Shown here: positions 27,658-36,321 of the stretch, one piece after another
Numbering within the stretch: position 1 is the first letter of the stretch
Layout of the letters: the number at the start of each line of letters is the position of its first letter
Assembly (NCBI GenBank): GCA_030426805.1
Contig: JAUHXU010000001.1
Coordinates: 956,861-1,020,860 of the forward strand
From: a bacterium
GTDB lineage: Bacteria; Planctomycetota; JAFGQW01
DNA: 64,000 bases
Direction: 5' to 3'
Made by a program: the position numbers and the translations under genes
Notes under the pieces: generated by a model
The model's database searches: none
What the model was told of the DNA's origin: nothing
Seen by the model: the letters and a program-made list of their open reading frames with translations, nothing else

Positions 27658-30129
27658 ATGCGAGTCTTTCGAACCGCCCTCGCCCTCACCATTGCAGCCA
27701 CGGCCATCTCACTCAGCGCCCAATCGGTGCCCGAGGCGATTGGGAAGCTGCCGGTCTACTTCGTCGAGAACCGAGGGCAGTGGCCGGGCGAGGTCGCTTA
27801 CTCGGTGCAAGGTGCGACGCGGACGCTGTGGTTCACGAAGTCCGGGTTGACGATCCGCCTTCGCGAAGGGGATCGCGAGGCGGTTGTCAAACTCGACTTC
27901 GTCGACGCGAACGCAGGAGTCGTGGTGACGGGCGAGGAGCCGCAGGCGGCGACCGTCAGCTACTTCATCGGCGACGACCCCGCGCAGTGGAAGCGAGCGC
28001 TTCCGACGGTGCGCAAGATCGTCTACCGCGACCTGTGGCCCGGGATCGACCTCGAGTACTCCGGCCACGTGGATCGACTCAAGTACGCGTTCGTTGTCCG
28101 ACCGGGCGCGGATCCGGCGCGGATCCGTTTGCGCTACCGCGGCGCCGACCGCGTCGAGATGGATACCGGAGCGCTGTGCGTCGTGACTGGGGCCGGCAAG
28201 CTCATCGACCCGCCACCGGTCTCGTACCAGCACGTCGGCGACCGCCGATCCGACGTCGTGTCACGATACGAGCTGATCAAGCGCTCGGGCGGAGCGATCA
28301 CCTACGGCTTCGCCGTCGGGGCCTATGATCGCCAGCGTTCCCTGGTGATCGACCCGGTCATGATCGTCTACTGCGGATACGTCGGCGGAGAGGACTGGGA
28401 CAGTACCGCAGCGATTGCGGTGGACCAGTTCGGCAACGCATACATCACCGGCATCACCGGTAGTTCTGAGCGGACGTTCCCGGTTCGGGTCGGGCCCGGC
28501 GCGAACTACTCGAGCAGTGGCGACGTCTTCGTTTGCAAGGTCAACGCGACCGGGACTTCGCTGGTTTACGCCGGCTACATCGGCGGTCCAGGTCACGATG
28601 AAGGCGCTGGCATCGCAGTCGATGCTGCGGGCGCAGCCTATGTCGTCGGCCCCACAATTGGCATCGGATTTCCGCGGAAGCAGGGGCCAGCAAACGCTGC
28701 ATCCGGCGCATTCGTAGCCAAGGTAGCAGTCGACGGCAGCGACTTGATATACAGCGGTGTCATCGGCGGCACGGGGAAGACGAACGCCGCGGCCGTGGCC
28801 GTCGATGGGACAGGACGCGCGGTTCTTTGCGGTTCAACGGTCGCTGATGAGAGCACATTTCCGGTGCGTATCGGTCCAGGCCTGACGCACAGCAGCCCAC
28901 AATTGCCCGATGTGTTTGTCGCACGAGTCAACGCTCAAGGGACCGGTCTTGACTATTGTGGCTTCGTCGGAGGGCAGTGGACCGAGAACCCGACCGGCAT
29001 TGCCCTCGACCGCGCTGGCAATGCCTACGTTGTCGGCGTCACATGCAGCGACGAGCAGACCTTCCCGGTCACCGTGGGACCCGACCTCACGTTCAACGAC
29101 AACTGCGGGCTCTCGTTCGACGTCTTCGTCTGCAAGGTGGATCGCACGGGGAGTTCGCTGCACTACTGTGGATACATCGGCGGCTCGTGGGTAGATAACG
29201 GCAACGCGATCGCAGTCGACTCCACCGGCAACGCGTACGTGACCGGCTGGACGCTCTCCCCCCCGGCGACGCTGCCGCTCAAGGTGGGCCCGAGCCTGAG
29301 CCCTGTAGGCGCCGCCGAGATCTTCGTCGCGAAGGTGAATGCCACCGGCGCGGCGCTGGACTACTGTGGCTTCATCGCCGGACAGTACGGCGAGGCCGGC
29401 GAAGCGATCGCGGTCGATGCCGACGGTGCGGCCTACGTCGCTGGTTGGACCGGGTCCGACCAGACGACCTTTCCGGTGCGAGACGGCCCCGACCCAACAC
29501 ACAACGGCGCTTCCGACGGCTTCATCGCCAAGGTGCGTCCGGACGGGACCGGACTCGCGTTCTGCGGCTACCTCGGCGGGGATCAACTCGACGTGATCGA
29601 GGCCATCGCGCTCGGCCCGACCGGAGCGATCTACGTCGCCGGCAACACGCAGTCGAAAGAGGCGACGTTCCCGGTCAAGGTCGGCCCGGACCTGACCTAC
29701 AACGAGACGGTCCTGATGAACCAAGACACGTTCGTCGCGAAACTCGACGTGACGCGCTTGGAACTCGACCGCGCCCCTCGCCCCGGCGAAACCGCCAACC
29801 TCACCCTGATCGCCTCCGCCGACGCCAACCGCGCATACGGCATCGGCTCGTCGTTCGGCACGGGCCCGATCGCGATCGACACGCGCTCGATCGGCCTCGC
29901 GATCGACCCGTTGCTGGCGCTGTCGCTCAGCACGCTCGCACCGCAGGTCTTCGCCGGCTACCGAGGCACGATCGGCGCCGACGGCCGCGCGACCGCAGCG
30001 ATCGTTGTACCACCGATCGCGGCCCTCACCGGGGTCGCGATCCACACCGCCTTCGTCACGTTCGCACCGAACGCCCCCTCCGGCATCGCGTCCATCTCCA
30101 ACACCGCATCCTTCACGATCGCACCTTGA
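27658..30129 (+). CDS. Secreted SBBP beta-propeller protein
   Basis: 823 aa with a signal peptide (about 1-21) and GGAGG upstream. Residues 25-220 match the DUF7948-type domain that precedes SBBP repeats (GKLPVYFVENRGQWP, then IVYRDLWPGIDLEYSG). From 235 to about 690 there are about eight repeats of roughly 55-60 residues with the pattern YCGYIGG ... AIAVDxxGNAYVTGxT ... TFPVxxGPxxT ... VFVxKVNxTG. The rest is a beta-rich C-terminal domain. It is an exported surface or matrix protein; no enzyme motif is seen. Its A/T content is higher than its neighbours'. A 96-bp palindromic repeat begins at its stop codon. Confidence 0.85.
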   Translation: MRVFRTALALTIAATAISLSAQSVPEAIGKLPVYFVENRGQWPGEVAYSVQGATRTLWFTKSGLTIRLREGDREAVVKLDFVDANAGVVVTGEEPQAATVSYFIGDDPAQWKRALPTVRKIVYRDLWPGIDLEYSGHVDRLKYAFVVRPGADPARIRLRYRGADRVEMDTGALCVVTGAGKLIDPPPVSYQHVGDRRSDVVSRYELIKRSGGAITYGFAVGAYDRQRSLVIDPVMIVYCGYVGGEDWDSTAAIAVDQFGNAYITGITGSSERTFPVRVGPGANYSSSGDVFVCKVNATGTSLVYAGYIGGPGHDEGAGIAVDAAGAAYVVGPTIGIGFPRKQGPANAASGAFVAKVAVDGSDLIYSGVIGGTGKTNAAAVAVDGTGRAVLCGSTVADESTFPVRIGPGLTHSSPQLPDVFVARVNAQGTGLDYCGFVGGQWTENPTGIALDRAGNAYVVGVTCSDEQTFPVTVGPDLTFNDNCGLSFDVFVCKVDRTGSSLHYCGYIGGSWVDNGNAIAVDSTGNAYVTGWTLSPPATLPLKVGPSLSPVGAAEIFVAKVNATGAALDYCGFIAGQYGEAGEAIAVDADGAAYVAGWTGSDQTTFPVRDGPDPTHNGASDGFIAKVRPDGTGLAFCGYLGGDQLDVIEAIALGPTGAIYVAGNTQSKEATFPVKVGPDLTYNETVLMNQDTFVAKLDVTRLELDRAPRPGETANLTLIASADANRAYGIGSSFGTGPIAIDTRSIGLAIDPLLALSLSTLAPQVFAGYRGTIGADGRATAAIVVPPIAALTGVAIHTAFVTFAPNAPSGIASISNTASFTIAP

Positions 30130-30221
30130 CCCGCCGAATTGTCCCCCAACGCTGACACAATCGCGTTTGAAGGGCTTCAAACGGAAATCTGTCAGCGCTG
30201 AGGGACAGATTCCGATGTGAA
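30126..30221. repeat. 96-bp palindromic repeat, copy 1
   Basis: This is an interrupted palindrome of two 39-bp arms around an 18-bp core (30165-30182, one base from perfect symmetry). It matches the copy at 53662-53757; the right arms agree at 35 of 39 bases. The left arm is more diverged than in copy 2. It begins at the stop codon of the SBBP gene and could fold into a long hairpin. Confidence 0.85.
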
Positions 30222-30280
30222 ATCGGGTATCCTCGTGTATTCGGGTGCATCGAGGTCGCACTGGGAGGATTGACGCGCGC

Positions 30281-33200
30281 ATGCCTGTGTCGAACCGGAA
30301 CCGACGACTGCGGAACGCCTGCCTCGGGCTGCTCGCGGCGTTGCTCCCGCTCGTCGCGAACCCGTGCGCCGCGCAGGAGCCCGAGCCGCGCACGCCGGAG
30401 GACTCCGAGGAGACCAAGCGCCAGCTCTTCCGGTCGTTCGCGGTGCCGGACAACCGCACCGCACTCGACGCCTACGACGAGGCGCTCCGGGCGTTCGCCG
30501 CCGGCCGGTTCGCGACCGCGCTCCCGCTGCTGCAGCGCCTGCTCGACCACTACCCGAACAAGGTGCTGCACGTCCCGGTGGACGACGGCGACGAGAGCCG
30601 CTACCACGGCTACGGCCGCGAGGTCGAGCGACTGCTCGGGACGCTGCCGCCCGAGGGCCTCGCGCTCTACCGAGAGATCTACGACGGCCACGCCGAGCGC
30701 ATGCTCGAACGCGCGCTCACGACCCGCCGCCTGCCCGAGCTGGTCGACGTCGTGCGCCGCTACCGCTTCACGACCGCCGGCGCGCGCGCGATCGAGACCG
30801 TCGCCGACGTCTACCTCGAGCACGGCGAACCGTCGGCCGCGGCCGACTACTACTTGGCGCTCGCGGCGCGCACCCGCGACGACGGCGCGCCGAAGGAGAC
30901 GCGCGCTCGGGCACTCACGCGTGCGACCTACGCGCTCGCCCAAGCCGGCCGACAGAGCGAGGCCACCGCGACCGGGGCGCGGCTTCGCGAGTTGACCGGG
31001 AGCGACACGATCGACGTGCACGGCGCGCCGCTCACGATCGCGGCGGCGATCGCCCGCTGGGCGCCGATCGATCGCACGGCCGACGCCGCCGGAACCGCGA
31101 CGCCGTTCACCGAGCCGCCGCCGCGCGCGTGGAGCACGCTGATCCCGGTGTCGTTCGCGCTCGACACGATCGCCCACTACCTCGACGTCGCGCCGATCGA
31201 GCCGACCGTCGACGGCGACACGCTCTTCGTCCAAAACGGCCTCGACGCGTGGGCGTTCGACACGAGCGACGGCAGCGAACGCTGGCACCACCGCGGCGGC
31301 ATGATCCAGTCGGTCGACCGACCGAGCGCGCGCGTCGTCTACACCGGCGCGGTGCACGGCGGCCTCTACATCTGCAACCTCGAGACCGACACCGGCTCGC
31401 TGTCGCACCACCACCAGACCGTGATCATCAAGAAGCGCATGCCGGTGCGCCGCCTCGTCGCGCTCGACACCGACGACGGATCGGTGCGCTGGTCGCACGC
31501 ACCCGGGGCGATTCCCGACGACATCCCGCTCGACGACCGCGAGTTCCTCGCGCGCACGAGCGTCTCGTCGCCGCCGGTGCTCTGGGAGGGCACCGTGCTG
31601 AGCGCGATGAGCTACTTCCAGGGCAAGGTCTACGCCTACCTGACCGCGGTCGACGCGGAGACCGGCGCGCTGCGGTGGCGAACGCTGATCTGCACCGGAC
31701 AGGGCGCGCTCAACATGTTCGGTCGCCCGACGCAGGAGCCGGTGCTCGGCGTGCCGCTCGTGCGCGACGGCGTCGTCTACTTCACGTCGAACCTCGGCGT
31801 CGTCGCGGCGGTCGACGCGCGCCTCGGCCGCGTCCGTTGGCTGTCGACCTACCCGACGATCGCGCGCGACTCGCGCGGCGGCGGCTTCATCATCGACTCG
31901 CCCGAGACGCCGTCGTGGCGGCTGTGCGAACCGGCGCTCGCCGACGGCGTGCTCGTGACGACCCCGATCGACTGCGATGCGGCGGTCGGCTTCCGTGCAG
32001 AGGACGGCCGACTGCTGTGGAAGAAGCCGCGCTCGGCCGGATCGATCGACTTCGAGTTCCTGCTCGGCACGCATCGCTCGACCGCCGTGCTGAGCGGCGA
32101 CGGCATCGTCGGCATCGACGTCCGCACCGGCGTCGAGACGTGGACGCCGCGCACGTTCGGGCGCGACGAGACCGGGTGGCGCGGCGCGATCGTCGGCGAC
32201 GACGTGCTCGTGTCGACGAACCGCTCGCTGCACGTGCTCGATCCGCAGACCGGCCACGCGCGGGGCGACTCGCCGACGCGCTGGCGCCGCGCCGAGGACT
32301 CGCGCGGTTCGGTGACGGTCGCCAGCGGCGACACGCTGATCACGACCGGGCCGATCCGCGACGACAAGTCGGTCGCGCTGACGGTGTTCTACGACCCGGC
32401 GGTGCGCATCGACCGACTCCAGCGAACCCTGCGCGACGGCGACGATGCGGCGACGCGGGTCGCGCTCGCGCGCACGTTGATGCGGATCGGCGACGTCGAA
32501 GCGGGGTTGAAATCGTTCGAGCACGTCGCGCGATCGCTCGCCACCGCGACCGGGCCGCACGAGTCGGCGCTGCGCGAGGTCGCCGAGCGCGGGCGATTCG
32601 ACGCGCTGCGGCAGCGCGCGGAGTCGGCGATGCGCGCCGGCGACGCCGACCGAGCACGGGCATGGTGCGACGAGGCGGTCGCGGCGGCGCGCGGCCATCC
32701 GTTCCACCTGGACGCCCTGCTCGGCAAGCGCGCGCTGCTCAGTGCCTACGACGATCGCCCGGGGCTCCTCGCGCTCTACCGCACGATCGCCGAGACGTTC
32801 CCGGCAAGAGCCCACACGTTCGCGGACTGGGGCACGATTCCGGTCGGCCTGTGGGCCGAGCTCGAAGCCGCGGCGCTGCACGAGAGCGACGGTCGCCCCG
32901 CGGACGCGGTCGGTGCGCTGCAGAACGTGCTCAAGCGCTACTCCGGCATTCGGATCGAGGCGGGCGCGCCGATCGACGCGCGCGACTACGCGGTGGAGCG
33001 TATCGGCGCGCTGATCGCCCGGCACGGCCGCGCGGTCTACGCGCGCTTCGACGCACGCGCCGACGCACTGATCGAACGCGGCGGCACCGATGCGCTGCGC
33101 GAGGTGCTGATCGGCCTGCCGAACGCGCGCCGCTACACCGAGGCGTGCCTCGCGCTCGGCCGTGAGGCGATCGCCGACGGACGACCGACCGACGCGATCC

Positions 33201-34717
33201 ACGTGATCCGGCGACTGTTCGCGAACCGCGCCGCGATCGCCCCGGCCGACAAGACGCAGGCGACCGTCGATCTCGCGAGCGCATACGTCGCGCTCGGCTT
33301 CGACGGCCCGGCCGGTGCGCTGATCGCGCGCGTCGAGGCGGGGCCGGATCGTGACGTGCTGACGCCGGGCGGCGCGGTGCGTGCCCACGCGTGGGCCGAA
33401 GCCACGCGGCGCGCACTCGCCGAGCGCGTGCGCAAGCCGTCGCTGCTCGCCGGCGCCCGCCCGTCCGACGCGACGTGGCGTCGGTCGTTCCCGAGCCGGA
33501 CCGCCGTCGCGGCGATCGCGGTCGACAACGACCCGTCGTCGATGCTGCTCGTCCACGAACGCGCCGCCGACACCGGAACGCGCCGCGTGCTCGCGTTCGC
33601 CGCCGGCCGCGCCGACCCGCGCTGGTCGCTACCGGTGCCCGACGACGCGCGCGAGTCGAGCCTCGCCGCGATCCGGATCGACGACGTGCTCGTCGTGCCG
33701 TTCGAGTCGCACCTGGTCGCGGTGGATCGCACGAACGGCCAGCTCCGGTGGCAGCGCGCGTGGGAACGCCATTCGGTCGCGGGAATCGCGCGCGGCGACG
33801 GCACCGTGATCGTGACGACGACGCCGCGGCACATCGAGCCGGGGCTCGGCTCCGCGGTCGAGGCGATCGAGGTCGCGAGCGGCGCGACGGCGTGGGCGCA
33901 CACGCTGGACGGAGCGCTGCCGGCGCAGCCGCTTCGGCGCGGGCGCCACGTCGTGATCACGACACGCCAGCGCCCCGCGACGGTCTACGCGATCGACGTG
34001 CTCACCGGAGAGGTCGACGCGCGCCGCACGCTCGCGTCGGCCGGCCCGTTCCTGCGGGTCGACCCGGCCGGCGTGCGCGACACCGGGCTGCTCGTCGCGC
34101 CGGACGGTTCGCGCGAGCTCGAGCTGCTCGTCGCCGGCCGCGCCGACCCGGCGTGGCGCGGTGAACTCGAAGGCGCGACGGTCGACGCGATCGCGACCGG
34201 CGGCCCCGGCGCCCTCGTCGTGTCGGTCGTGGAACTCGAGGGCTCCGACGCGCGGAGCCACCAGCGCATCGCGTGCTTCGACGCCGACCGACAGGCGCTG
34301 ACCTGGACCCGCGACTTCAACGCCGACACGACGATCGAGACCGAAGGCATCCTCGGCACCGACGCCTACTGGGTGCTGAAGACGCGCGACGAAGACGGGA
34401 CGATCTCGCTGCTGTCGATCGACGCGGCCGGCAAGCGACGCTGGTCCGCGGATCACGTCTTCCAGCGCGGCACTTACAAGGCGCGCCTGCTCAAGACGCG
34501 CTTCGGGCTGCTCGCGATCGGCTTCGACACGACCGTCATCGACGACCCGGACCTGCCGACCGCCCACATCGTGCTGCTCGATCCCGCCGACGGGAGCGAA
34601 CAGCGCCGCTGGGAGATCGACGAACGCACGCCCCCCACCGGCATCCGCGAAACAGACGAAGGCTTCTTCATCGTCTGGCCCCACCGCATCGACTTCTACG
34701 GCACCCGCCGCCGCTAG
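30281..34717 (+). CDS. Very large secreted PQQ-like propeller/TPR protein
   Basis: 1478 aa from the ATG at 30281 with GGGAGG 11 bases upstream and a signal peptide (about 1-30). Residues 55-240 are TPR-like helices. A PQQ-like propeller covers about 280-690 (for example LVALDTDDGSVRWSHA, VDAETGALRWRTL and VVAAVDARLGRVRWLS). Another TPR-rich section lies at about 720-1040. A second propeller lies at about 1060-1478 with repeats such as LVAVDRTNGQLRWQRAW. The double helix-propeller architecture suggests duplication of the plan seen at 18575-20833. No catalytic residues are evident; a periplasmic scaffold is likely. Confidence 0.75.
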   Translation: MPVSNRNRRLRNACLGLLAALLPLVANPCAAQEPEPRTPEDSEETKRQLFRSFAVPDNRTALDAYDEALRAFAAGRFATALPLLQRLLDHYPNKVLHVPVDDGDESRYHGYGREVERLLGTLPPEGLALYREIYDGHAERMLERALTTRRLPELVDVVRRYRFTTAGARAIETVADVYLEHGEPSAAADYYLALAARTRDDGAPKETRARALTRATYALAQAGRQSEATATGARLRELTGSDTIDVHGAPLTIAAAIARWAPIDRTADAAGTATPFTEPPPRAWSTLIPVSFALDTIAHYLDVAPIEPTVDGDTLFVQNGLDAWAFDTSDGSERWHHRGGMIQSVDRPSARVVYTGAVHGGLYICNLETDTGSLSHHHQTVIIKKRMPVRRLVALDTDDGSVRWSHAPGAIPDDIPLDDREFLARTSVSSPPVLWEGTVLSAMSYFQGKVYAYLTAVDAETGALRWRTLICTGQGALNMFGRPTQEPVLGVPLVRDGVVYFTSNLGVVAAVDARLGRVRWLSTYPTIARDSRGGGFIIDSPETPSWRLCEPALADGVLVTTPIDCDAAVGFRAEDGRLLWKKPRSAGSIDFEFLLGTHRSTAVLSGDGIVGIDVRTGVETWTPRTFGRDETGWRGAIVGDDVLVSTNRSLHVLDPQTGHARGDSPTRWRRAEDSRGSVTVASGDTLITTGPIRDDKSVALTVFYDPAVRIDRLQRTLRDGDDAATRVALARTLMRIGDVEAGLKSFEHVARSLATATGPHESALREVAERGRFDALRQRAESAMRAGDADRARAWCDEAVAAARGHPFHLDALLGKRALLSAYDDRPGLLALYRTIAETFPARAHTFADWGTIPVGLWAELEAAALHESDGRPADAVGALQNVLKRYSGIRIEAGAPIDARDYAVERIGALIARHGRAVYARFDARADALIERGGTDALREVLIGLPNARRYTEACLALGREAIADGRPTDAIHVIRRLFANRAAIAPADKTQATVDLASAYVALGFDGPAGALIARVEAGPDRDVLTPGGAVRAHAWAEATRRALAERVRKPSLLAGARPSDATWRRSFPSRTAVAAIAVDNDPSSMLLVHERAADTGTRRVLAFAAGRADPRWSLPVPDDARESSLAAIRIDDVLVVPFESHLVAVDRTNGQLRWQRAWERHSVAGIARGDGTVIVTTTPRHIEPGLGSAVEAIEVASGATAWAHTLDGALPAQPLRRGRHVVITTRQRPATVYAIDVLTGEVDARRTLASAGPFLRVDPAGVRDTGLLVAPDGSRELELLVAGRADPAWRGELEGATVDAIATGGPGALVVSVVELEGSDARSHQRIACFDADRQALTWTRDFNADTTIETEGILGTDAYWVLKTRDEDGTISLLSIDAAGKRRWSADHVFQRGTYKARLLKTRFGLLAIGFDTTVIDDPDLPTAHIVLLDPADGSEQRRWEIDERTPPTGIRETDEGFFIVWPHRIDFYGTRRR

Positions 34718-35153
34718 CTCGCGGCGGCGAACGCCCGCTCACCTCGAGATGCGCGTTGGACTGCAGCCTCGGCCTCGAGCTCAGAACTCTCCCGGGGGTG
34801 CGGCCGACGCCGACGGCGAGGGACACTCCGAGGAGGTGGCCGGCCTCGCGCGTTCGTTCGCTGCGTTTGGCGGAGCGGTTCTGCACCCATTCACGCGATG
34901 CGTGCGCTTGGCACGGCGATTCTGCACCCGATGCCGTTCATTGGCGGCGCTTTCGATGCGTCTTGGTGCAGAACGAGCCCGCGACCCGCAAGCATGCCTC
35001 GTGAGTGGTGCACAATCCGCGCGCCAAACGCACCCAAACCCAACGGGGCCCGGCTACCTCCTCCGAAGCTCTCGTCCCGAGACCGAGATGGCCCCGCGGC
35101 GCAGCAGCGGCGAGCGCGGAATGTCGAAGAGAGAAGGGGAACGGAGGGGGAGG
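34718..35153. other. Intergenic stretch with short repeats
   Basis: No gene is supported in these 436 bases; the open frames through them lack a plausible product. A TTCTGCACCC motif occurs twice directly (34879-34888 and 34920-34929) and once inverted (GGTGCAGAA at 34964-34972). It may hold the promoter of the downstream gene, but I see no clear sigma70 site. Confidence 0.45.
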
Positions 35154-36236
35154 ATGACGCGGAAGTCGATCGGGGGACTCGTCGCGGCGATCGCGGCGGT
35201 GGCGGCGCTGGAGGTCGGCGCGCAACGGGAGGTCGTCGAGCGGACCGAACGGGCCGCGCAGCGCGGCCTCGACTACCTGCGCGACGCCCAGGCAGCCGAC
35301 GGGAGTTGGCGGGCCGACGTCGGGTTCAAGCTGAACGAACGCTACGAGACGACCGCGACCGCGCTGGACCAGGCGCGCGCGGGCGGCGGGCACGTCGGCG
35401 TGACGAGCCTCGCGGTGATCGCGTTCTTGGCCGGCGGCCACGTCCCGGGGCGCGGCCCCTACGGTGACGAGCTCGAACGCGGCGTGCGCTACGTGCTCCG
35501 TTGCGTCGACAGCGAAGACGGCTACGCGACGTCGCACGGCACGCGGATGTACTCGCACGCGTTCGCGACACTCTGTCTCGCCGAGATCTACGGCATGACG
35601 CGCGAGGCGCACCTGCGCGGCAAGCTCCAAGACGCGGTCGATCTCGTCGTCAAGAGTCAGAACAAGGCCGGAAGCTGGCGCTACCTCCCGTTCGCGACCG
35701 ACTCCGACATGAGCATCACGGTCTGTCAGGTCCAGGCGCTCCGCGCGGCCCGCAACGTCGGCTTGCGCGTCCCGCGGACGACGATCGAACGCGCGATCCG
35801 CTACATCAAGGACAGCGCGATCCGCGAAGGCCCCGAGAAGGGCGCGTTCAAGTATCAGCCGAAGGCGATCACCCGATCGAGCTTCCCGCTGACCGCGGCC
35901 GGCATCACGGCACTCTACGGCGCGGGCGTCTACTCCGACGAGCACGTCGCACGCGGCCTCGCCTATCTGCGGCGCAACCTCGAGTTCGTCGGCAGGACCT
36001 ACCGCAACCACTACTTCTACTACTACGGCCACTACTACGCGGTGCAGGCGATGTTCATCGCCGGCGGCGAACACTGGGAGCACTACTACCCTCACGTCCG
36101 CGACGAGTTGCTCGATCGCCAGCGGGCCGACGGCTCGTGGCCGAACGACGTCGGACCGGGACCGGTGTTCGGAACCGCCACGGCGTGTATCATCCTTCAG
36201 ATCCCGCTTCGCTACCTGCCGATCTTCCAGCGGTAG
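35154..36236 (+). CDS. Secreted prenyltransferase/squalene-cyclase-like repeat protein (paralogue 1)
   Basis: 360 aa from the ATG at 35154, preceded by GGAGG; an ATG at 35121 would add 11 charged residues ahead of the signal peptide. After the signal sequence the protein is an alpha/alpha-toroid with repeats of the prenyltransferase and squalene oxidase type (GLDYLRDAQAADGSWRAD, VKSQNKAGSWRYLPF, LLDRQRADGSWPND). The DxDD acid of true cyclases is not seen, and export argues against terpene chemistry. Such proteins are common in planctomycetes and of unknown function. Its paralogue at 42342-43481 closes this gene cluster; both end with an (R/Y)(Y/F)LPIFQ(R/K) tail. Confidence 0.8.
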   Translation: MTRKSIGGLVAAIAAVAALEVGAQREVVERTERAAQRGLDYLRDAQAADGSWRADVGFKLNERYETTATALDQARAGGGHVGVTSLAVIAFLAGGHVPGRGPYGDELERGVRYVLRCVDSEDGYATSHGTRMYSHAFATLCLAEIYGMTREAHLRGKLQDAVDLVVKSQNKAGSWRYLPFATDSDMSITVCQVQALRAARNVGLRVPRTTIERAIRYIKDSAIREGPEKGAFKYQPKAITRSSFPLTAAGITALYGAGVYSDEHVARGLAYLRRNLEFVGRTYRNHYFYYYGHYYAVQAMFIAGGEHWEHYYPHVRDELLDRQRADGSWPNDVGPGPVFGTATACIILQIPLRYLPIFQR

Positions 36237-36321
36237 GCCGGGCCGAAATCCCGGAGCGCGACGCCGCACGATCGGGTAGGATCGGGCGCTCGGGGGAACC
36301 CTGCTCAGCGGTTTGGATGGC

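Noticed and set aside
30113..33556. 1147-codon minus-strand frame
   Set aside because: It is antisense to the large PQQ-like gene with the same Arg-rich shadow composition.
34749..35153. N-terminal extension of the first toroid protein
   Set aside because: The frame is open, but it lacks a start with a ribosome site and would bury the signal peptide.
35154..36236. Squalene-hopene cyclase
   Set aside because: The toroid repeats match, but the DxDD catalytic motif is missing, the protein is half the usual length and it is exported.
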